The notes beneath the pieces were generated by a model. That model was given only the letters and a program-made list of their open reading frames with translations. It did not search any database and was not told where the DNA came from. A DNA stretch of 64,000 bases from Flavobacteriaceae bacterium. GTDB lineage: Bacteria > Bacteroidota > Bacteroidia > Flavobacteriales > Flavobacteriaceae. Below are positions 55,113-61,236 of the stretch, in pieces. The translations under genes were made by a program, and so were the position numbers. Location: positions 41,495 through 105,494 of the forward strand of contig JANQRC010000064.1 of the NCBI GenBank assembly GCA_028284745.1. The letters run 5' to 3'. Numbering within the stretch: the stretch's first letter is position 1; the number at the start of each line of letters is the position of its first letter.

Positions 55113-55766
55113 TTGAGCACAAAAAAGCTTTCTCTACGCCATATCATCAAAACACCTAAAGGCCAAGTCGAAAAAGCACCTTGTATGATCATGTTTCACG
55201 GTTATGGCAGCAATGAGGAAGACTTATTTTCATTTGCCGGTGAGTTGCCCGAAGAGCTATTTATCATCTCGGCACGCGCTCCTTATGACCTTATGCCCTA
55301 CGGGTATGCATGGTATGCCATTCATTTTGATGCAACCGATGGCAAATGGAGCGATAATGAACAGGCCGCACGATCGCGCGACCTTATCGCCAAGTTCATC
55401 GACGAGGTCAAAGACGCCTACCCTATACAAAAGGACAACATAACATTGCTAGGTTTTAGCCAGGGTACCATCCTAAGCTATGCAGTAGCACTGTCCTATC
55501 CAGAAAAAGTGAAGAACGTAGTTGCGCTGAGTGGTTATGTGAATCAGGACATCTTACAGAAGCCAGAACATCCGACCAACCATTTGAACATTTACGCCTC
55601 TCATGGAACACTAGACCAGGTGATCCCTGTGGATTGGGCCAGAAGGTCCCCCTCATTCTTAGAAGAAAAAGGAATCGACCACGTATACGAAGAGTTTCCG
55701 GTTGGTCATGGTGTGGAGCCACAGAATTTCTATTCTTTTAAAAGGTGGTTAGAACAGAGATTGTAG
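55113..55766 (+). CDS. alpha/beta hydrolase, carboxylesterase/lysophospholipase type
   Basis: The product has 217 residues. Catalytic residues are visible: the nucleophile Ser in LLGFSQGTILSY, Asp in GTLDQVIPV and His in PVGHGVEPQNF. The oxyanion region is FHGYGSNEEDLF. It belongs to the phospholipase/carboxylesterase subfamily; the substrate is not inferable. The start is a TTG at 55113 (no ATG nearby), 7 nt downstream of TAAATTTA, an imperfect -7 box. Confidence 0.88.
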   Translation: MSTKKLSLRHIIKTPKGQVEKAPCMIMFHGYGSNEEDLFSFAGELPEELFIISARAPYDLMPYGYAWYAIHFDATDGKWSDNEQAARSRDLIAKFIDEVKDAYPIQKDNITLLGFSQGTILSYAVALSYPEKVKNVVALSGYVNQDILQKPEHPTNHLNIYASHGTLDQVIPVDWARRSPSFLEEKGIDHVYEEFPVGHGVEPQNFYSFKRWLEQRL

Positions 55767-55821
55767 ATGTTATCATCTAACAGTCAATTCAAACAAGGAA
55801 CAGTACTTTTTTATGCTCTAA

Positions 55822-55861
55822 ACCTTCGGACAACCGAAGACCGAAAACTGATAACCGAAAT
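55822..55861. repeat. degenerate short-repeat patch
   Basis: The minus strand reads as imperfect repeats of TTCGGT (TTCGGTTATC, TTTTCGGTC, TTCGGTTGTC) and includes a perfect hairpin CTTCGG-ACAA-CCGAAG. It lies between two convergent genes and has no other role that I see, except that the hairpin could be a weak terminator. Confidence 0.55.
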
Positions 55862-56350
55862 CTAAGGATACAACAAATATTCCACCACCTCAACGTCCAT
55901 CGACTTGTCGTCGTTGACAAAATATTTGATGATCAATTCGCCCCATTTGTCACCATCAGAAAAGTCAGCGATCATCCAGCGGTGGTTCAGCAACTTTATC
56001 TTGTTCACTTTAAAGCCATCCCTGAAGCTCTCGTAAGGCACCAAGGGGTTGTTGCCCTTCACTGCATTCTGTTCGTAGATGGCGTCTTTTAAAAAGGTAG
56101 GAAGGTCATCGCCTAGTTCCAAGTCATCAAAATACGAATAGGATTCTTCATTGGTCTCTAACGAAAAGTATTGAAGGTCATCATTTGCCTGTTGTAACGC
56201 TTGGATAGATCTTTCTTGGGCCTCTACCTTCTCGCGAAGGTCTGCGATACGTTTGCTCTGGTCTTCGTAGACATTCTTGTTATTTGTATACTGAAACAAC
56301 ACCAAAAGCAATGTAAAGAGAAACAGGTACATAAAAATTCTACTTTTCAT
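55862..56350 (-). CDS. membrane-anchored coiled-coil protein of unknown function
   Basis: The product has 162 residues. A membrane helix (about 6-20, MYLFLFTLLLVLFQY) is followed by a coiled coil (about 30-62, LREKVEAQERSIQALQQAND) and a globular C terminus (VNKIKLLNHRWMIADFSDGD, KWGELIIKYFVND). I recall uncharacterised relatives in Flavobacteriia. A MITE-like inverted repeat lies upstream. It is convergent with the esterase gene. Confidence 0.72.
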   Translation of the reverse strand: MKSRIFMYLFLFTLLLVLFQYTNNKNVYEDQSKRIADLREKVEAQERSIQALQQANDDLQYFSLETNEESYSYFDDLELGDDLPTFLKDAIYEQNAVKGNNPLVPYESFRDGFKVNKIKLLNHRWMIADFSDGDKWGELIIKYFVNDDKSMDVEVVEYLLYP

Positions 56351-56395
56351 AGCAGTCAGATTATTTTCGTTGATTATCTAAATTCATCTATATCG

Positions 56396-56466
56396 GTCAT
56401 TTCGAGCTTTTAGCGAGAAATCTCGGCAGAATGACCCGATGGATTTCTCCCCATGGTCGAAATGAC
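56396..56466. mobile_element. 71-bp palindromic repeat, MITE-like
   Basis: Perfect 10-bp terminal inverted repeats GTCATTTCGA / TCGAAATGAC enclose an inner pair GAGAAATC / GATTTCTC. The sequence GTCATTTCGAGC...GAGAAATCTC is, from memory, an abundant intergenic palindrome in Flavobacteriia. It is too short to encode a transposase and lies directly before the MBL hydrolase gene's stop. Confidence 0.8.
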
Positions 56467-56471
56467 AATGA

Positions 56472-57236
56472 TCATAGCTCTATCTTCAAATTATCATAGG
56501 CCAAAAACACATTTTCTGGTAACTTTTTGGCTACTTCGGCATGAAAGCCCAGCAAATGGCTAATATGTGTAAAGTACGCTCGTTCTGGTTGAAGTGCTTC
56601 AACAAATGCCAAGGCTTCTTCAAGATTGAGATGTGAATGGTGTGGCTCTTCTCGTAGGGCATTCACCACCAAGACCCTCAATCCTCTTAGCTTTTCCATT
56701 TCTTCTTCTGGTACGGTCTTTACGTCGGTCAAGTATGCGAGATCCCCAAAACGAAAACCAAATACTTGCAAACGGTTGTGAAAGGCATTGATGGGAATCA
56801 CATCCAATCCTTTCAGCTTAATAGGTTGGCCATTTATTACTTCATTCGGTCTTACAGAAGGTGCACCTGGATATTTTCCTTCTTGAACAAATATATAGTC
56901 GAAACGCCTCTTTAGCGTATCTAGCACACGCTTGTGCGCATAGATAGAGATATCACCCTGCCGGAAAAAGAAGGGCCGTATGTCATCCAAACCCGCTACA
57001 TGATCAGCATGTTCATGCGTGAAGAGGATTCCGTCTATACGTTGTACTTCACTGGTCAACATCTGCTGTCGAAAATCAGGACCACAATCTACCACATAAC
57101 AGTGGTGGTCCCATTCTACCATGACAGAAACTCGCAACCGCTTGTCACGTACATCATCGCTAAGGCACACAGGATGCCTGCTTCCAATAACTGGAATTCC
57201 TTGCGATGTGCCCGTACCCAAGAATGTGATCTTCAA
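56472..57236 (-). CDS. MBL-fold metallo-hydrolase
   Basis: The product resembles PhnP-like/lipoate-type beta-lactamase-fold hydrolases. Metal ligands are in LFTHEHADHVAGLDDIRPF and the C-terminal YFTHISHLLG; GTGTSQGIPVIG is the N-terminal glycine loop. I chose the TTG at 57236 (TTG AAG ATC, MKITFLGTG), giving 254 residues. The TTG at 57257 overlaps the -7 box TAAATTTG and is rejected. The substrate is unknown. Confidence 0.88.
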   Translation of the reverse strand: MKITFLGTGTSQGIPVIGSRHPVCLSDDVRDKRLRVSVMVEWDHHCYVVDCGPDFRQQMLTSEVQRIDGILFTHEHADHVAGLDDIRPFFFRQGDISIYAHKRVLDTLKRRFDYIFVQEGKYPGAPSVRPNEVINGQPIKLKGLDVIPINAFHNRLQVFGFRFGDLAYLTDVKTVPEEEMEKLRGLRVLVVNALREEPHHSHLNLEEALAFVEALQPERAYFTHISHLLGFHAEVAKKLPENVFLAYDNLKIEL

Positions 57237-57254
57237 AGTGCAGCTTTCTTCGAT

Positions 57255-57262
57255 CAAATTTA
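57255..57262 (-). promoter_or_regulatory. putative -7 box of the MBL hydrolase gene
   Basis: TAAATTTG on the minus strand matches TAnnTTTG and contains the upstream TTG, so the true start is downstream, at 57236. Confidence 0.55.
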
Positions 57263-57325
57263 TGATTTATTTATAAGGCAGATGCGCGATTTTATTAACT
57301 TTGTTACAAATCGAACAGTACAGTT

Positions 57326-58801
57326 ATGGGCATTACCCTGAAAGGCGACAAAGAGTTTGAGAATATCCCTTCCATAGATGCGAAGGCACTTCGCATAAAT
57401 CTCAACCAACACATCTACGGAACATTTGCGGAGATCGGTGCCGGACAAGAAGTTGCAAGACATTTCTTTAGAGCTGGCGGTGCTTCTGGCACGGTAGCCA
57501 AGACCATGAGTGCCTACGACAAAGACTTCAGTGATGCGATCTATGGTATCGAAAATGACCGTCGCTATGTCACTGAAGCGAGACTTCGAAAAATGCTGGC
57601 TCATGAGACCAAACTGATCGAGGACCGTATCTCACGAGAGAAACATCCAGAAAAGATGTTCTTTGCGTATGCCAATACCGTGGCCACCATAGACTTTGCC
57701 AAGAAGTACAAAGGCCATGGCTGGATAGGAATCCGTTTTCAGCTAGACCCAGAGCAAGAAGAATACAATGAGGTCATCTTGCATGTCCGCTTTCATCAAA
57801 TAGAAGCAAGACTACAGCAAGAAACCTTGGGCAAAATGGGCGTAAACCTCATCTATGGCGCATTTTACAAGCACGACCAGCCTAAGAAACTATTACAGTA
57901 CCTCTACGACCATATCGACAAGGATATGATCGAGATAGACACTATCAACTTCTCCGGCCCTATCTTCAAAGACGTAGACAACCGATTGATGAGCCTTCAA
58001 CTCGTGCGTAACGGCATGACCCAGGCCGTCATCTTTGGTTCGGATGGCAATAATATTCTCCCTGCAAGAATTTTGTACAAGAAGAACATTCTCACACTCC
58101 GAGGAAGTTTTCGCCCTGTGACCAAGGTGAACATGGACATGTTCGAAAAATCGTATGAAAACTTCATCCGGGAGACCAAGGTAGAAGAAGAAAAGGCGGT
58201 TACTCTCTTCGAGATCACACTATCTAACCTGCGTGCCGAGGGTGAAATTGACGAACAGGATTTCTTAGATCGCGCAGACCTGTTATGCTCTCTTGGACAA
58301 ACAGTGATGATCTCAAACTTCAAAGAGTATTACAGACTGGTCGATTACTTCTCTAATTATTCGAAAGAACGCATGGCCTTGACCATGGGCGTGAACAATT
58401 TCATCGATATCTTCGATGAGAAGTACTATCGTCATCTGAGTGGGGGTATCTTGGAAGCTTTCGGGAAATTGTTCTACAAGGACTTGAAGGTGTACCTATA
58501 TCCGATGAAGAACGAGGAGACGGGTCAACTCATGACCAGCAACAACCTAAAGGTGCATCCACGTATGAAGGAGTTGTACAAGTTCTTTAAATACAATGGC
58601 AAGGTAGTAGACATCTTTGATTACGATCCTGACATCCTTCACATCTTTAGCAGAGAGATCCTACGAAAGATCTCTGAAGGCGAAGATGGTTGGGAAGAAA
58701 TGGTACCAAACGGAATTGCAGAATTGATCAAGGAGAAAGGGTTGTTTGGCTGTCCCACCGAAAAGAAGAAGACCAAAGAAAAAGCCGCTGCTAAAGCTTA
58801 G
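57326..58801 (+). CDS. conserved Bacteroidota protein of unknown function
   Basis: The product has 491 residues, soluble, no signal peptide. It begins MGITLKGDKEFENIPSIDAK and has a very conserved-looking first third (GTFAEIGAGQEVARHFFRAG, GASGTVAKTMSAYDKDFSDA, FFAYANTVATIDFAKKYKGH). The C terminus is Lys/Ala-rich (EKKKTKEKAAAKA). I recall database labels such as 'nicotinamide mononucleotide adenylyltransferase' or 'TonB-dependent receptor' for homologues, but no HxGH nucleotidyl-transferase motif or barrel is visible here. It is divergent from the MBL gene. Confidence 0.75.
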   Translation: MGITLKGDKEFENIPSIDAKALRINLNQHIYGTFAEIGAGQEVARHFFRAGGASGTVAKTMSAYDKDFSDAIYGIENDRRYVTEARLRKMLAHETKLIEDRISREKHPEKMFFAYANTVATIDFAKKYKGHGWIGIRFQLDPEQEEYNEVILHVRFHQIEARLQQETLGKMGVNLIYGAFYKHDQPKKLLQYLYDHIDKDMIEIDTINFSGPIFKDVDNRLMSLQLVRNGMTQAVIFGSDGNNILPARILYKKNILTLRGSFRPVTKVNMDMFEKSYENFIRETKVEEEKAVTLFEITLSNLRAEGEIDEQDFLDRADLLCSLGQTVMISNFKEYYRLVDYFSNYSKERMALTMGVNNFIDIFDEKYYRHLSGGILEAFGKLFYKDLKVYLYPMKNEETGQLMTSNNLKVHPRMKELYKFFKYNGKVVDIFDYDPDILHIFSREILRKISEGEDGWEEMVPNGIAELIKEKGLFGCPTEKKKTKEKAAAKA

Positions 58802-58820
58802 TAAAATTATCCATCACTAA

Positions 58821-59013
58821 AAGTGGAGGCTTTGATCGAACTCTAGAAGAGTTTTCAATGAACACCCTCTTCTGCTTCAAGGGATAAATCCAGGTGGATC
58901 AACTGTCCCCTTTGAGGGCTAGGGGTGCTGTAGCGTCAATGAGGTTAGAATTCAACTAAAAGACGGTAAGACCAGGGGGCAGGCTTCCATCCATGGTGGA
59001 AGTTTTACCAAGC
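58821..59013 (-). repeat. dispersed intergenic repeat, copy 3
   Basis: Its reverse complement matches 2338-2516 over almost the whole length. It lies between two convergent genes, just before the terminator of bcp. No coding frame or inverted termini are evident. See findings. Confidence 0.65.
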
Positions 59014-59020
59014 TTCAATA

Positions 59021-59046
59021 AAAATCCCGCCTTTGAGCGGGATTTT
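59021..59046 (-). terminator. rho-independent terminator after bcp (bidirectional)
   Basis: A perfect 10-bp stem AAAATCCCGC / GCGGGATTTT with a 6-nt loop; on the minus strand T-rich TTTTTATT follows, and on the plus strand CTTTTCTTT. Confidence 0.9.
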
Positions 59047-59053
59047 CTTTTCT

Positions 59054-59503
59054 TTATAGTATTTGAGCTGCGTGGTCCTTGGTCTTCACCTTGTCTATCA
59101 CTCGCTCAACAACTCCAGATTCATCAACAATGAACGTTTTTCGATGAATCCCGTCAAATTCTCTTCCCATGAACTTTTTAGGCCCCCAAACCCCAAAGGA
59201 GTTGATCACTGTGCGGTCTTCGTCTGCCAACAACGGAAAGGGAAATTCATATTTGGTCTGAAAGTTCTTTTGTCGCTTCTGACTGTCAGCACTCACTCCC
59301 AAAAGTGAATACCCAGCATCTTGTAGCGCTGCATAGTGGTCACGGAGGTTGCATGCCTCGGCAGTGCAACCAGGTGTACTGGCCTTAGGGTAAAAGAACA
59401 CGACCAGTTTCTTTCCCTCATAATCACTCAATCTAATTTCGTTGCCATCTTGGTCTACGGCCGTAAAGGCAGGAACTTTATCTCCTGTTTTCAATGTTTT
59501 CAT
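59054..59503 (-). CDS. bcp: thioredoxin-dependent peroxiredoxin Bcp
   Basis: The 149-residue protein reduces hydroperoxides with thioredoxin. The peroxidatic Cys is in YPKASTPGCTAEACNLRDHY (one residue over the Bcp signature PGCTxEA), and the second Cys five residues later. No signal peptide, so cytoplasmic. Divergent from nth. Confidence 0.96.
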   Translation of the reverse strand: MKTLKTGDKVPAFTAVDQDGNEIRLSDYEGKKLVVFFYPKASTPGCTAEACNLRDHYAALQDAGYSLLGVSADSQKRQKNFQTKYEFPFPLLADEDRTVINSFGVWGPKKFMGREFDGIHRKTFIVDESGVVERVIDKVKTKDHAAQIL

Positions 59504-59516
59504 AGCAAATGATCTT

Positions 59517-59524
59517 TATTTTTG
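59517..59524 (+). promoter_or_regulatory. putative -7 box of nth
   Basis: TATTTTTG matches TAnnTTTG and contains the TTG at 59522, so the upstream TTG cannot be the start if this is the promoter. Confidence 0.5.
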
Positions 59525-59545
59525 AACTATCAAAAATACGCAGAA

Positions 59546-60208
59546 ATGACCAAAGCAGAAAAGGTACAATTCGTAATTGACACGCTTGAGAAGCTATATC
59601 CAAAAACACCGATCCCGCTAGACCATACGGATCCTTATACTTTGCTGATCGCAGTATTGATGTCGGCACAGAGCACCGATGCACGGGTAAATCAGATCAC
59701 TCCGTTGCTTTTTGAAAGAGCCGATGACCCATATAAGATGGCAAAGCTATCTCAGGAAGAAATAAGGGAGGTCATCAAGCCAGTCGGGCTTTCGCCTATG
59801 AAATCGAAAGGCATCTATGAACTTTCGCATATTTTGATCGACAAATACAATGGTAAGGTGCCTGCTGATCTTGAAGCACTGGAATCGCTCCCTGCTGTTG
59901 GCCACAAAACGGCCAGCGTTGTCATGGCCCAGGCTTTTGGTGTTCCTTCATTTCCCGTTGACACACATATTCATCGATTGATGTATCGCTGGAACCTTTC
60001 CAATGGAAAGAATGTTACACGGACCGAGAAAGATGCGAAGCGACTCTTTCCAAAGGAAAAATGGAACAAGCTACATCTTCAGATCATCTATTACGGCCGT
60101 GAATACAGTCCTGCGCGTGGCTGGGACCTAGAAAAAGACATCATTACAAAGACCATTGGAAGAAAAAGTGTGATCCATGAGTATCTAAAAAGTAGAAAAC
60201 CCCGCTGA
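59546..60208 (+). CDS. nth: endonuclease III, cluster-less form
   Basis: DNA glycosylase/AP lyase of base-excision repair. From the ATG at 59546 (MTKAEKVQFVIDTLEKLY) it has 220 residues. The HhH motif LPAVGHKTASVVMAQ carries the catalytic Lys, and the catalytic Asp is in FPVDTHIHRLMYRW. The usual C-terminal four-Cys iron-sulphur loop is absent: the tail is LHLQIIYYGREYSPARGWDL and then KDIITKTIGRKS. This form is shared by Flavobacteriia relatives as I recall. The stop codon is inside the terminator stem. Confidence 0.93.
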   Translation: MTKAEKVQFVIDTLEKLYPKTPIPLDHTDPYTLLIAVLMSAQSTDARVNQITPLLFERADDPYKMAKLSQEEIREVIKPVGLSPMKSKGIYELSHILIDKYNGKVPADLEALESLPAVGHKTASVVMAQAFGVPSFPVDTHIHRLMYRWNLSNGKNVTRTEKDAKRLFPKEKWNKLHLQIIYYGREYSPARGWDLEKDIITKTIGRKSVIHEYLKSRKPR

Positions 60209-60217
60209 AACGGGGTT
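60198..60217. terminator. bidirectional terminator of nth and the small gene
   Basis: Stem AACCCCG / CGGGGTT (7 bp), loop CTGAAA, overlapping the last codons of nth and lying just after the stop of the convergent small gene. Confidence 0.7.
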
Positions 60218-60227
60218 TGAACAAAAT

Positions 60228-60368
60228 TTAGTTTAAAATTGACTCGAGTTGGAGTCGTTCGCAATTAATAACACTTAAAGCCTTTGAATAATTGAGCAAG
60301 AAAGATATCGTTTCATCTTTCGGTCCTAATTTTTGGTCAGAAAGTTGCTCAGAGTAGACGTTTGCCAT
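60228..60368 (-). CDS. conserved-looking small protein, 46 aa
   Basis: The minus strand encodes 46 residues beginning MANVYSEQLSDQKLGPKDET and including ISFLLNYSKALSVINCERLQ, ending ESILN. It lies 56 nt after the sigma-factor gene on the same strand, and ends before a terminator. I recall short frames with a PK.ET...FLLNYSKAL pattern beside this sigma gene in Flavobacteriia, from memory. A role as partner or regulator of the sigma factor is only inferred from proximity. A non-coding explanation is unlikely given the stable amphipathic helix pattern. Confidence 0.7.
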   Translation of the reverse strand: MANVYSEQLSDQKLGPKDETISFLLNYSKALSVINCERLQLESILN

Positions 60369-60424
60369 ACTATTGTTTTAACGTTTTGTTATTAAGACAA
60401 CGTGGCAAGGTTTTGTTTATTGCA

Positions 60425-61003
60425 TCATTCTGTTAAAATAATATTGTGCTTTTCTACAAGCTTGCGCAAATTGATCAACGCGTAGCGCATTCTACCAAGA
60501 GCCGTATTGATGCTGACATCTGTTTGCTCTGCGATCTCCTTGAAACTCATGTCCTTGTATATGCGCATCACTAACACATCGCGCTGATCGCTCGGAAGTT
60601 CGTTGATCAATTCTTTGACATCTTCTTCCACTTGGGCCTTGATCATTTTGCGCTCTGCATTCAGCGAAGAATCTCCCAGCACAGAGAATATGCTGAAATC
60701 GTCACGCTCTTCAAACTTCGGCATGCGCGTGTTTCTTCTAAAGTGGTCGATCACCAGATTATGAGAGATCCGCATTACCCAGGGCAAGAACTTCCCTTCT
60801 TCATTGTATCTGCCTCTCTTCAAGGTTCTTATCACTTTTATGAATGTATCCTGAAAGATGTCTTCTGTGACGTCTCTATCCAAAACTTTTGAATAGATAA
60901 AGCTGTACACGCGCTGCTTGTGACGATAGATGAGGGCTTCTAGCGCTTGTTCATTTCCAGCTATGTAGTTACGCACTAACTGCGAGTCCTGAAGTTGTTC
61001 CAT
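60425..61003 (-). CDS. ECF-type RNA polymerase sigma factor
   Basis: The product has 192 residues. Region 2 is visible as ALIYRHKQRVYSFIYSKVLD and DIFQDTFIKVIR; region 4 as LPSDQRDVLVMRIYKDMSFK and EIAEQTDVSINTALGRM. No anti-sigma factor gene follows; instead a 46-residue small gene does. It is divergent from uvrA across a 233-nt gap with the uvrA promoter. Confidence 0.93.
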   Translation of the reverse strand: MEQLQDSQLVRNYIAGNEQALEALIYRHKQRVYSFIYSKVLDRDVTEDIFQDTFIKVIRTLKRGRYNEEGKFLPWVMRISHNLVIDHFRRNTRMPKFEERDDFSIFSVLGDSSLNAERKMIKAQVEEDVKELINELPSDQRDVLVMRIYKDMSFKEIAEQTDVSINTALGRMRYALINLRKLVEKHNIILTE

Positions 61004-61206
61004 ACCAACAATTTTAGGTTAATGTATCTCTGGGGCTCAGATAAACTTAACTTCTTTTAGTGTAAAATTGTGGTATAGGCGTGCTCGCTTTTAGGATCGT
61101 GAATTGTGCCAAATATAAATACAAACCTGAGTAAAATGCAAATTTATTTTGTGAACATTCAAAAAAGTGATGTGTAGCGATCGTTAAAAATGCTCTTTAT
61201 AAATCG

Positions 61207-61214
61207 TATCTTTG
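61207..61214 (+). promoter_or_regulatory. putative -7 box of uvrA
   Basis: TATCTTTG matches TAnnTTTG and ends 22 nt before the uvrA ATG at 61237. Confidence 0.6.
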
Positions 61215-61236
61215 TGCCTTTGTTTTTTCATCACAA

